A stretch of 64,000 nucleotides of DNA from Burkholderiales bacterium (lineage in GTDB: Bacteria; Pseudomonadota; Gammaproteobacteria; Burkholderiales; UBA6910): contig BPKG01000004.1 in assembly GCA_026005015.1 (NCBI GenBank), positions 248,001 through 312,000 on the forward strand, given 5' to 3'. Below the pieces are notes generated by a model. That model saw only the letters and a list, made by a program, of their open reading frames with translations, had not been told where the DNA came from and did not search any database. Of the stretch, positions 8,615-16,102 are shown one piece after another (position 1 is the stretch's first letter; every line of letters begins with the position of its first letter). The position numbers were made by a program, and so were the translations under genes.

Positions 8615-9820
8615 TTAGGCGGCGCTGCGCGCGTCCCGTTTGACGGCCCCCGCTGTCTGCTGCGCCAGGTAGTCCAGGGCCGCCTGCACGCCGCCCTTCC
8701 GGTGGGGCACGCCCGCCAGCCCGAGCCCCATCTCCACGCCGGAGAGGGTGCCCGCCAGCATGAGATCGTTGAAGCTGCCCAGGTGGCCGATGCGAAACAC
8801 CTTGCCTTGGAGCTTGCCCAGGCCGCTGCCCAGGGACATGTCGAAGGCCTCGAGGATCACCTGGCGCAGTTGGTCCGCGCCATGCCCATCGGGCATCAAG
8901 ACCGCGGTGAGGGAGCTGCTGTATTCCGCCGGGTTCAAGCACAGCACCTCCAGGCCCCAGGCCCGCACGGCGCGCCGGGTCGCTTCCGCGTGCCGGTCGT
9001 GGCGGGCGAACACGTTCTCCAGCCCTTCCTCCAGCAGCATGGCAATGGCCTCCCGCAGGCCATAGAGCAGGTTGGTGGCCGGCGTGTAGGGGAAATAGCC
9101 GGTCTTGTTGGCCTCCAGCATCTCCTCCCAGCCCCAGAACGACTTGGGCAGGCGGGCGTGGCGGGACGCGGCCAGGGCCTTTTCGCTGACGGCGTTGAAC
9201 GACAGGCCCGGCGGCAACATCAGACCCTTCTGGGAGCCCGCCACGGTCACGTCCACCCCCCACTCGTCCATGCGGTAGTCGATAGAGGCGAGGGAGGAGA
9301 TGGTATCCACCATGAAGAGGGCAGGATGGCCCGTCCGGTCGATGGCCTGGCGGATCTCGCCGATACGGCTGGTCACTCCCGTGGAGGTCTCGTTGTGCAC
9401 CACGCACACCGCCTTGATGGTGCGAACCTTGTCCTCGGCGAGCTTTGCTTCCACCAGGGCCGGGTCCACCCCGTGGCGCCAGTCCCCGGGCACGAATTCG
9501 GCTTGCAAGCCCAGGCGGGTGGCCATGCGGTGCCACAGCGTCGCGAAGTGGCCGGTCTCGAACATGAGGACCCGGTCCCCCGGCGACAGGGTGTTCACGA
9601 GCGCCGCCTCCCACGCGCCGGTGCCCGACGCCGGGTAGATGATCACCGGGTTGCGGGTCTTGAAGATGTGGCGAATTTCGGAGAGGACTTCGCGGCCCAG
9701 GCGCCCGAACTCGGGCCCCCGGTGATCGATGGTGGGCCGATCGATGGCGCGCAGCACCCGATCGGGGACATTGGTGGGCCCCGGAATCTGCAGAAAATGA
9801 CGGCCGCTGGGATAACGCAT
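8615..9820 (-). CDS. PLP-dependent class V aminotransferase, serine/alanine-glyoxylate aminotransferase type
   Basis: 401 residues. The N-terminus has LQIPGPTNVPDRVLRAI, typical of serine-glyoxylate and alanine-glyoxylate aminotransferases, with PASGTGAWEAAL around the phosphate site. VDTISSLAS contains the PLP-ring aspartate region and VAGSQKGLMLPPG the Schiff-base lysine. Class V enzymes of this subgroup transfer an amino group to glyoxylate to make glycine. It heads the minus-strand island and is divergent from a GntR regulator and a glycolate/lactate-type dehydrogenase, so disposal of glyoxylate formed from glycolate is an attractive but unproven role. Aspartate-glyoxylate aminotransferase (BhcA) is a relative, but the other beta-hydroxyaspartate-cycle genes are absent here. 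Confidence 0.9.
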   Translation of the reverse strand: MRYPSGRHFLQIPGPTNVPDRVLRAIDRPTIDHRGPEFGRLGREVLSEIRHIFKTRNPVIIYPASGTGAWEAALVNTLSPGDRVLMFETGHFATLWHRMATRLGLQAEFVPGDWRHGVDPALVEAKLAEDKVRTIKAVCVVHNETSTGVTSRIGEIRQAIDRTGHPALFMVDTISSLASIDYRMDEWGVDVTVAGSQKGLMLPPGLSFNAVSEKALAASRHARLPKSFWGWEEMLEANKTGYFPYTPATNLLYGLREAIAMLLEEGLENVFARHDRHAEATRRAVRAWGLEVLCLNPAEYSSSLTAVLMPDGHGADQLRQVILEAFDMSLGSGLGKLQGKVFRIGHLGSFNDLMLAGTLSGVEMGLGLAGVPHRKGGVQAALDYLAQQTAGAVKRDARSAA

Positions 9821-9923
9821 GACGATGCTCTCGACGATGGGATGGGCGAAGCCTGCCCGGACATCTTTCGGCGACGACCTTTTCGGCAGGCGCTTTTAAA
9901 AAACTTTAGCTTACTTCGGGCCT

Positions 9924-9937
9924 TTTTGTATACAAAA
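9924..9937. promoter_or_regulatory. Candidate operator for the divergent GntR-family regulator
   Basis: TTTTGTATACAAAA is a perfect 14-bp palindrome in the AT-rich 244-bp divergent gap (9821-10064) between the aminotransferase and GntR genes. TTGTATACAA cores are common operators of FCD-type GntR proteins. A further TTGTAT half site is at 10022-10027. Position and symmetry suggest it controls both directions. Confidence 0.55.
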
Positions 9938-10064
9938 TTTTCTTTGCAAAGGGCGGTCTTCAATAAGTTGTTGCCTCCGAAAGAATTTATCTTTTCTGGC
10001 TTTGCCTTTTTCACAACGGCATTGTATTATGCATGCAAATTCTCCCAGCCGCGGATCCCCGCCC

Positions 10065-10778
10065 ATGAGCGCCCAGATCACCCCCTTTCCCAGCTTCGAC
10101 AAAGCCATCGACCGCCGACCCCTGCACCACGAGGTGGCGGCCCGGCTGCGGGACATGATCATCCAGGGGGAGCTCGCCCCGGGGGCGCGCCTCAACGAGC
10201 GGGTGCTGTGCCAGCAGCTCGGCATTTCCCGCACGCCCCTGCGGGAAGCCCTCAAGGTGCTGGCCACGGAGGGGCTGGTGGAGCTGCTGCCCAACCGGGG
10301 GGCGGTGGTCACCCAGCTCACCCTGCGCGCGGTGCGGGAGATCTTCGAAGTCATGGGCGCCTTGGAGCGTCTCGCCGGAGAGCTCGCGTGCCGCAACGCC
10401 ACCGACGCCGACATCGCCGAGATCCGGGCGCTCCATTACCAGATGATGGCCCATTACGCCCGCGGCGACCTGGCGGGCTATTTCCGCTACAACCAGCAGA
10501 TCCACATCAAACTGGTGGAGTGCACCGGCAACGCCACCCTGGCAGCCACCTACCGCAACTTGAACGCCCACGTGCGCCGCGCCCGCTACATGGCCAACCT
10601 GTCCCGGGAGCGGTGGGACAAGGCGGTGCAGGAGCACGAGGAGATCCTGGACGCCCTCACCCGGCGGGACAGCGCCCGGCTCCAGGGCCTGCTCCAGGAT
10701 CACCTGGGGAACAAGATGTTGGTGGTGCTGGAGGCCTTGACCGCCCAGCCCGCGCCCGCCAAAACGGCCGCGCCGTGA
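10065..10778 (+). CDS. GntR family transcriptional regulator, FCD subfamily
   Basis: 237 residues from the ATG at 10065; an upstream in-frame ATG at 10033 would add a poorly supported leader. The N-terminal winged helix spans about residues 20-85 (LHHEVAARLRDMIIQGELAPGARLNERVLC and GISRTPLREALKVLATEGLVEL). The C-terminal all-helical FCD ligand domain includes YFRYNQQIHIKLVECTGN, whose Asp/His-type metal and ligand residues fit the family. It probably senses a hydroxy- or keto-acid and controls the overlapping dehydrogenase gene and perhaps the divergent aminotransferase-TRAP operon. Its stop overlaps the GTG start of the next gene (GTGA). Confidence 0.92.
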   Translation: MSAQITPFPSFDKAIDRRPLHHEVAARLRDMIIQGELAPGARLNERVLCQQLGISRTPLREALKVLATEGLVELLPNRGAVVTQLTLRAVREIFEVMGALERLAGELACRNATDADIAEIRALHYQMMAHYARGDLAGYFRYNQQIHIKLVECTGNATLAATYRNLNAHVRRARYMANLSRERWDKAVQEHEEILDALTRRDSARLQGLLQDHLGNKMLVVLEALTAQPAPAKTAAP

Positions 10779-13741
10779 ACGATCCCGCCTTCCCGCCCAC
10801 CCGCTCCTCCGCGGGGGAGCGGAGCCTCCTGGCCGAGCGCCTCGCGCGGGAGATCGAAGGGGAGGTGCTGTTCGACGCCTTCTCCCGGGGCCGCTACTCC
10901 ACCGACGCCTCCATCTACCAGATCGAGCCGGTGGGGGTGGCGGTGCCCAAAAGCGAGGACGACGTGGCCCGCGCCCTGGCGGTCGCCGCGGACCTGGGCG
11001 TGCCCCTGCTCCCCCGGGGCGCCGGCACCTCCCAGTGCGGCCAGACCGTGGGGGAGGCCCTGGTCATCGACCACAGCAAGTACCTGCGGGAGATCGTCGC
11101 CTTCGACCCCGAGGCGCGCACCGTCACCGTGCAGCCGGGCATCGTGCTGGATCGCCTGAACGCTTTTCTGCGCCCCCACGGCTTGTGGTACCCGGTGGAC
11201 GTGTCCACCGCCGCCCAGGCCACCCTGGGCGGCATGGCGGGCAACAACAGTTGCGGAGCCCGCTCCCTCGCCTATGGCAACATGGTGCACAACGTGCTGG
11301 AGGTGGAGGCGCTGCTCGCGAGCGGCGAACGCCTGACCTTCGGTCCGGTGCCGGAAGCGGGAAAGCCCGTGCCCGGGCCACCTGTCTACCGGCGCTTGGT
11401 GGAAACCGTGCGCGCCCTGTACCGGCGCGAGCGGGAGGAGATCGCCGCCCGGGTCCCTAAAGTGATGCGCCGGGTGGCCGGGTACAACCTGGACCTGGCC
11501 GACGACGAGGGCCCCTTCAACATGGCCCATCTGCTGGTGGGCTCGGAAGGAACGCTCGCCTACTTCCAGCGGCTAAAGCTCAAGCTCGCTTCTTTGCCCC
11601 CCCACAAGACCCTGGGGGTGGTGCACTTCGCGAGCTTCTATAAGGCCATGGAGTCGACCCAGCACATCGTCAGGCTCGAGCCGGCGGCGGTGGAGTTGGT
11701 GGACCGCACCATGGTCGAGCTTTCTCGGGAGATCGCCCAGTTCCGCGACACGGTGGCGAAGTTCATCCGCGGCGAGCCCGAGGCGATCCTGCTGGTGGAG
11801 TTCGCGGGCGAGGACCGGGACGAGCAGCTCGCGAAGCTCAAGCGGTTAGGCGAGCTGATGGGCGACCTGGGCCTGCCCGGGAGCGTGGTGGAGGTGATCG
11901 ACCCCGCGCTGCAGAAGGACGTGTGGGAGGTGCGCAAGGCCGGGCTCAACATCATGATGTCCATGAAGGGCGACGGCAAGCCGGTGTCCTTCATCGAGGA
12001 CTGCGCCGTGCCCCTGGAGCACCTGGCCGACTACACCGAGCGCCTGACCCGGGTGTTCGAGAAGCACGGCACCCGGGGAACCTGGTACGCCCACGCCTCG
12101 GTCGGCTGTCTCCACGTGCGGCCGGTGCTCAACTTAAAGAGCGAAGAAGGCGCGCAGAAGATGCGGGCCATCGCCGAGGAAGCCTGCGCGCTGGTCAAGG
12201 AATACAAGGGCTCCTACTCCGGCGAGCACGGCGACGGGCTGGTGCGCTCGGAGTGGATCGAGCCCATCTACGGCCCGCGGCTCGTCCGAGCGTTCGAAGA
12301 GGTGAAGCGGGCTTTCGATCCCCAAGGTCTCATGAATCCCGGCAAGATCGTGCACCCTCTGCGGATGGACGATCGGAGGCTGTTCCGCTTCAAGCCGGGC
12401 TACCGCACCCTGCCCCTGGACACGGCCCTCGACTGGTCCGAATACGAAGCGGGGCCCAGCCGCGGCCCCGGCGGCGGCTTTGCCGCGGCGGTGGAGATGT
12501 GCAACAACAACGGCCACTGCCGCAAGTTCGACGCGGGGGTGATGTGTCCCTCCTACCGTGTCACCCGGGACGAGCAGCACCTGACCCGGGGGCGGGCCAA
12601 CACCCTGCGTCTTGCCCTCTCCGGCCAGCTCGGTCCCGATGCGTTCACTTCCCCGGCCATGTACGAGACGCTGGCGCTGTGCGTCTCATGCAAGGGCTGC
12701 CGGCGGGAATGCCCCACGGGGGTGGACATGGCGCGGATGAAGATCGAGTTCCTCCATCACTATCACCGGCGCCATCCCCGTTCCCTCAAGGACCAGCTGG
12801 TGGCGCACCTTCCCCGCTATGCGCCGTGGGCAGCGCGGCTCGCGCCGCTCCTGAACCTGCGGGATCGTTTGCCCGGCCTGGCGGCCCTGAGCGAGCGCCT
12901 CCTGGGGCTTTCCGCCCGCCGGTCGCTCCCCCGCTGGCGGCGCGACTTCTTCCGCCCCCAAGAGGCCGGGCGCCCGGCTGCGACGCCGGTAGGAGAGGTG
13001 GTGCTCCTCGCCGACACCTTCAACACCTACTTCGAGCCGGAGAACCTGCGCGCGGCCCTGCGGGTGCTCGCCGCCGCCGGCTACCGGGTCGCCGTGGCGG
13101 CGCCGGCGCACGGGGGGCGGCCCCTCTGTTGCGGGCGCACCTATCTCGCCTCGGGCATGGTGGAAGAAGCCCGCGCGGAGGCGCAGCGGTTGATCGCAGC
13201 GCTTCAGCCCTTCGTCGCGCGGGGCGTCCCGGTCGTGGGCCTGGAGCCTTCGTGCCTCCTCACCTTGCGGGACGAGCTGCCGGCCATGCTCCCCGGGCTC
13301 GAGGCGCAAGCCCTCTCCCGCCGGGCGCTCCTGTTCGAGGAGTTTCTCGTGGAGGCGCGGGATGCGGGCCGGCTCGAGCTTTCCCTCGGCTCCCTGCAGG
13401 CTTCCCGAGTCCTGGTGCACGGCCACTGCCACCAGAAGGCCTTCGGGGCGTTCTCCTCGGTGGTGCAGGCGCTGCGGATGATCCCGGGACTGCAAGTCGA
13501 AACCATCGAGTCCTCCTGCTGCGGCATGGCCGGCGCCTTCGGCTTCGACGCGGCCTACTATGACGTGTCCATGAAGATGGCGGAGCTGTCGCTGCTGCCC
13601 GCGGTGCGCGCCGCCGGGCCCGAGGCGCTCCTGGTCGCCGACGGCACGAGCTGTCGCCACCAGATCCGGGACGGCGCGGGGCGCACCGCGCTGCATGCCG
13701 CGCGGGTGCTGGAGCAGGCGCTGCTCGCTCCTCAGCCCTAG
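10775..13741 (+). CDS. FAD-binding and iron-sulfur 2-hydroxyacid dehydrogenase (GlcD/D-lactate/YdiJ-like fusion)
   Basis: 988 residues from a GTG that overlaps the regulator's stop by four bases. The N-terminal FAD_binding_4 domain contains LPRGAGTSQCGQ and GGMAGNNSCGARSLAYGN; FAD-oxidase C domain follows to about residue 530. Then comes a ferredoxin-like part with CNNNGHCRKFDAGVMCPSYR and CVSCKGCRRECPTG, and a C-terminal heterodisulfide-reductase-type cysteine-rich domain (LCCGRTYLASGM, HGHCHQKAFG, SSCCGMAGAFGF). The arrangement matches single-chain D-2-hydroxyacid dehydrogenases such as YdiJ (about 1018 residues). Expected to oxidise a D-2-hydroxyacid (glycolate, D-lactate or 2-hydroxyglutarate) and pass electrons to the respiratory chain. 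The frame is open far upstream of 10775, but that part lies on shadows of the aminotransferase and regulator genes. Confidence 0.92.
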   Translation: MNDPAFPPTRSSAGERSLLAERLAREIEGEVLFDAFSRGRYSTDASIYQIEPVGVAVPKSEDDVARALAVAADLGVPLLPRGAGTSQCGQTVGEALVIDHSKYLREIVAFDPEARTVTVQPGIVLDRLNAFLRPHGLWYPVDVSTAAQATLGGMAGNNSCGARSLAYGNMVHNVLEVEALLASGERLTFGPVPEAGKPVPGPPVYRRLVETVRALYRREREEIAARVPKVMRRVAGYNLDLADDEGPFNMAHLLVGSEGTLAYFQRLKLKLASLPPHKTLGVVHFASFYKAMESTQHIVRLEPAAVELVDRTMVELSREIAQFRDTVAKFIRGEPEAILLVEFAGEDRDEQLAKLKRLGELMGDLGLPGSVVEVIDPALQKDVWEVRKAGLNIMMSMKGDGKPVSFIEDCAVPLEHLADYTERLTRVFEKHGTRGTWYAHASVGCLHVRPVLNLKSEEGAQKMRAIAEEACALVKEYKGSYSGEHGDGLVRSEWIEPIYGPRLVRAFEEVKRAFDPQGLMNPGKIVHPLRMDDRRLFRFKPGYRTLPLDTALDWSEYEAGPSRGPGGGFAAAVEMCNNNGHCRKFDAGVMCPSYRVTRDEQHLTRGRANTLRLALSGQLGPDAFTSPAMYETLALCVSCKGCRRECPTGVDMARMKIEFLHHYHRRHPRSLKDQLVAHLPRYAPWAARLAPLLNLRDRLPGLAALSERLLGLSARRSLPRWRRDFFRPQEAGRPAATPVGEVVLLADTFNTYFEPENLRAALRVLAAAGYRVAVAAPAHGGRPLCCGRTYLASGMVEEARAEAQRLIAALQPFVARGVPVVGLEPSCLLTLRDELPAMLPGLEAQALSRRALLFEEFLVEARDAGRLELSLGSLQASRVLVHGHCHQKAFGAFSSVVQALRMIPGLQVETIESSCCGMAGAFGFDAAYYDVSMKMAELSLLPAVRAAGPEALLVADGTSCRHQIRDGAGRTALHAARVLEQALLAPQP

Positions 13742-13790
13742 AACCCTCCTCTCAATGATATGCGCAACAGTAAGGGCGGTCTCGCTTGCC

Positions 13791-13811
13791 CTAGCCAGCA
13801 AGCATGGCTAG
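13791..13811. repeat. Inverted repeat CTAGCCA-N7-TGGCTAG
   Basis: Perfect 7-bp arms around the 7-base loop gcaagca, in the 125-bp gap between the dehydrogenase gene and hicB. It could be a weak terminator or a binding site. No T-run follows. Confidence 0.35.
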
Positions 13812-13866
13812 ACTCTGAGCTGCCTAAATCACGCCGCGCGCCGCATTCATAAACGGAGCAGAGGCT

Positions 13867-14088
13867 ATGGAAAAACAACTTACTGCAATCATCGAGCGGG
13901 AAGGAGACGACTATGTGGCGCTCTGCCCGGAACTGGATATCGCGAGTCAAGGCGACACCATTGAACAGGCGCGTGACAATCTGCGGGAGGCCCTTGAGCT
14001 CTTCTTCCAGTCCGCATCACCTGAGGAGATCGCCCAGCGATTTCATGAGGAGGTGTTCGTGACGCGAGTGGGCGTGGCCATTGGGTAA
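13867..14088 (+). CDS. hicB: HicB-family antitoxin
   Basis: 73 residues, short HicB type without an obvious C-terminal DNA-binding domain. The N-terminus KQLTAIIEREGDDYVALCPELDIASQGDTIEQARDNLREALELFF is the partly degraded RNase H-like HicB fold. In intact modules it binds and neutralises the HicA mRNA interferase. The adjacent hicA (14081-14315) overlaps its 3' end but is broken, so this antitoxin appears to be orphaned. Codon use has a lower third-position GC content than the flanking genes, which fits a mobile toxin-antitoxin cassette. Confidence 0.88.
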   Translation: MEKQLTAIIEREGDDYVALCPELDIASQGDTIEQARDNLREALELFFQSASPEEIAQRFHEEVFVTRVGVAIG

Positions 14089-14315
14089 GCTGCGCATTCT
14101 TTCGGGCAAAGAGGTTTAGGTTTGTGCCATTCTCACTCGTTACGGGTTTGTTGAAGTGCGCCGGCGCGGCAGCCACATTGTCATGCAGAAAAAGGCTGGC
14201 AAACACCACGATTACGGTTCCAGTACCGAATCATTCTGAACTTCGCATAGGCACCCTTCAGTCGATCATTCGGCAATCCGGTGTACCGCGCAACGAATTC
14301 GAGCTTCGGTCATGA
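14081..14315 (+). pseudogene. hicA: Broken hicA toxin (mRNA interferase) gene
   Basis: Reading from a TTG at 14081, which overlaps the hicB stop, gives GKLRILSGKEV and then an in-frame TAG at 14117-14119. The sequence GTTTAGGTTTGT looks like GTTTGT with a 6-base insertion that creates the stop. The frame then resumes the HicA sequence (GFVEVRRRGSHIVMQKKAG, with the catalytic histidine in GSHIV) until about 14201, where an extra A in GGCAAAC shifts it. The C-terminal third continues in another frame as NTTITVPVPNHSELRIGTLQSIIRQSGV. Two independent lesions make a functional toxin very unlikely. Confidence 0.85.
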
Positions 14316-14365
14316 GGGCTAGGCGGCGGGGTTCGTTGCAGGGAAAGTAACGGGCGCACTCCTCT

Positions 14366-14385
14366 AAAAAACGCCCGTAGGGCGT
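14366..14385 (-). terminator. Terminator-like hairpin on the minus strand, no minus-strand gene nearby
   Basis: On the minus strand ACGCCC-tac-GGGCGT is followed by TTTTTT. There is no minus-strand gene feeding into it; it lies in the 163-bp gap (14316-14478) after the hicA remnant. It may be left from a lost gene or act against antisense transcription. Confidence 0.35.
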
Positions 14386-14478
14386 GAAGTAGGTTCCAAG
14401 GCTCTCTCCTTCGCCGCGGGCGTACAAGTCCCTGGTTCTCGGCTATCATTCCGGCCAGGACGGTAGGAGGAAGCGACC

Positions 14479-15354
14479 ATGGGTCTTCTGATCCATGCCC
14501 ACATCGAGGTGACCGGGGACCCTGGGGCGCTCAAGCGCTTCCGGGACCGCCTGGCGGGGCTGCTGGCCGAGGAAGGCATCGAAGGCGACATCCAGGAGCA
14601 TTCCGGTGCGGACCGGTTGCGCTACGACCTCAAGGTGAGCGGCGGCCTCCCCTTTCCTCCCTTCGTCGCCGCCTCCCAGGAATCGCCCGACTTGCGCATC
14701 GCCGTGGAATGGTTCTCCGCCGCCGAGGCCACCCGCGGCAGCGCCGTCATCCAGGCCGGCAAGCTCCTGGAGCACACGGCGGGCCCGGCCGGCGGCGTGC
14801 CCCTCGTGGACGACCAGCCCCTCTACGTGCGCGTGGATCCCGGCGGGGCGCTGGGCCTCGCCCTCGCCCTGCTACCTTTGTCCCCGGACGCCTACCTCGG
14901 CTACGCCGTCACCGCGGACCGGGATGCCTTCTTTCGCCTCACGCGCCAAGGCGAGACGGCCCGGCTCCAGGCCACGGCGGGCGCCGAGCCCCGGTGGAGC
15001 GAGGCCTGGACCATCGACCTCGGAAAAGAGCGCTACGAACACGAGACCCTCGATCCTTCCCTGCCCATCGAGGAACGGGAGCATCAGGCCTTGACTGCCC
15101 TGGCAGACGGCTTCGTGGCCCAATGGATCTGGTTTCGCGACTCCCCCGAAGAAGAAACGGTGCTGGAGAAAGAGCGCTATGCCCGGCTCAGCTATCCGGT
15201 GCGGGAGGCGAACGTGAAGAGCGGAAAGCTGCGCCTGCTGGAGGCGCGGCCGGGCGGGGTCCAGGTGGCGGACACCCTGGGCCCGGAACTCGGATGGATA
15301 GAGGAGGTGCTGAGCCAATGCTGGCTGGAAAACGGATCGGCGCCTGGACGCTGA
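14479..15354 (+). CDS. Hypothetical protein
   Basis: 291 residues, not recognised. The start is an ATG 8 bp after GGAGG. It is soluble and acidic, with no signal peptide or membrane segment. The N-terminal ~90 residues (GLLIHAHIEVTGDPGALKRF and RLRYDLKVSGGLPFPPFVAAS) look like an alpha/beta domain; the middle holds LYVRVDPGGALGLALALLPL and the C-terminal part is rich in Glu, Arg and Trp. The last 37 bases overlap the start of the alpha/beta hydrolase gene, so the two are probably co-translated. High GC3 typical of the genome supports it being a real gene. Confidence 0.75.
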   Translation: MGLLIHAHIEVTGDPGALKRFRDRLAGLLAEEGIEGDIQEHSGADRLRYDLKVSGGLPFPPFVAASQESPDLRIAVEWFSAAEATRGSAVIQAGKLLEHTAGPAGGVPLVDDQPLYVRVDPGGALGLALALLPLSPDAYLGYAVTADRDAFFRLTRQGETARLQATAGAEPRWSEAWTIDLGKERYEHETLDPSLPIEEREHQALTALADGFVAQWIWFRDSPEEETVLEKERYARLSYPVREANVKSGKLRLLEARPGGVQVADTLGPELGWIEEVLSQCWLENGSAPGR

Positions 15355-16079
15355 TCGCCTGGTTCGCCGCGTCCGCCGCCTGGGGCGCCGCGGACTACGC
15401 CCGGGAGAAGAAGTGGGCCGACGAAATCCTGCCCGGGATCGTGGTGGGAGAGCCCGTGACCCTGACCGACGCCGGCGGACGCCGCTTCCTCGGCCTCTAC
15501 ACCGAAGCGAAGAACGCCAAAGGGGCGGTGGTGGTGGTCCACGGCATGGGGGTGCACCCCGATTGGGGGCTGGTGGGCGTGCTGCGCAGCCAGCTCGTCG
15601 ACGCGGGCTATACCACCCTCTCGGTCCAGATGCCGGTGCTGGCGGCGGAGGCCAGGCCCGAGGAGTACGAGAAGGTTTTTCCGGAGGCCGCCGAGCGGCT
15701 GGCGGCGGCGGTGGCCTACCTCAAGACGAAGGGCTACCGGAAAATCGCCCTCGTCTCCCACAGCCTGGGGGCGCGCATGAGCGGCTATTACTTGGTGAAC
15801 CACGCGGACCCCCCGGTCGCCGCCTGGGTGGCCATCGGTCATTCCGGCCGGTTCAAGGAGCCGCAGAACTTGAAGATCCCGGTGCTGGATCTCTATGGGG
15901 AAGCAGACTTTCCCCAGGTGCTGGAGGCGGCGCCCCGGCGGGCGGCGGCCCTAAAGCGCCTTCCCGGCTCCGCCCAGGTGGCGGTGCAAGGGGCGGACCA
16001 CTTCTTCAACGGCCAGGAAGACGCCCTGGTCGCCCAGGTGCGCGCCTTTCTCGACCGGGCCTTGGCCGGTCCCCATTAA
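15318..16079 (+). CDS. Exported alpha/beta-hydrolase family protein (DUF3530-like)
   Basis: 253 residues from an ATG inside the end of the preceding gene. The first ~24 residues (MLAGKRIGAWTLIAWFAASAAWGAA) form a signal peptide. The core has AVVVVHGMGVHPDWG (oxyanion turn), the nucleophile elbow LVSHSLGARMSGYY (Ser in SHSLG), an acidic LDLYGEADFP and a late histidine in GADHFF. All three catalytic residues are in the order expected for alpha/beta hydrolases. Resembles the DUF3530 group found in proteobacteria; the substrate is unknown. Periplasmic. Confidence 0.82.
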   Translation: MLAGKRIGAWTLIAWFAASAAWGAADYAREKKWADEILPGIVVGEPVTLTDAGGRRFLGLYTEAKNAKGAVVVVHGMGVHPDWGLVGVLRSQLVDAGYTTLSVQMPVLAAEARPEEYEKVFPEAAERLAAAVAYLKTKGYRKIALVSHSLGARMSGYYLVNHADPPVAAWVAIGHSGRFKEPQNLKIPVLDLYGEADFPQVLEAAPRRAAALKRLPGSAQVAVQGADHFFNGQEDALVAQVRAFLDRALAGPH

Positions 16080-16102
16080 GGCCGGTGACGGGACCGCGTC
16101 CG

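Noticed and set aside
8615-9820. BhcA of the beta-hydroxyaspartate cycle.
   Set aside because: The partner genes for beta-hydroxyaspartate dehydratase, aldolase and iminosuccinate reductase are not in the neighbourhood.
8594-10774. The dehydrogenase frame is open for over 2 kb upstream of 10775, giving a 1715-residue plus-strand frame.
   Set aside because: The upstream part is antisense to the aminotransferase and a shadow of the GntR gene, is Arg/Gly/His-rich and lacks domains; the real gene starts at the GTG overlapping the regulator stop.
14124-14315. A 63-residue independent gene after hicB.
   Set aside because: Its C-terminal half is the displaced end of HicA and the N-terminal half is read out of frame from the same gene.
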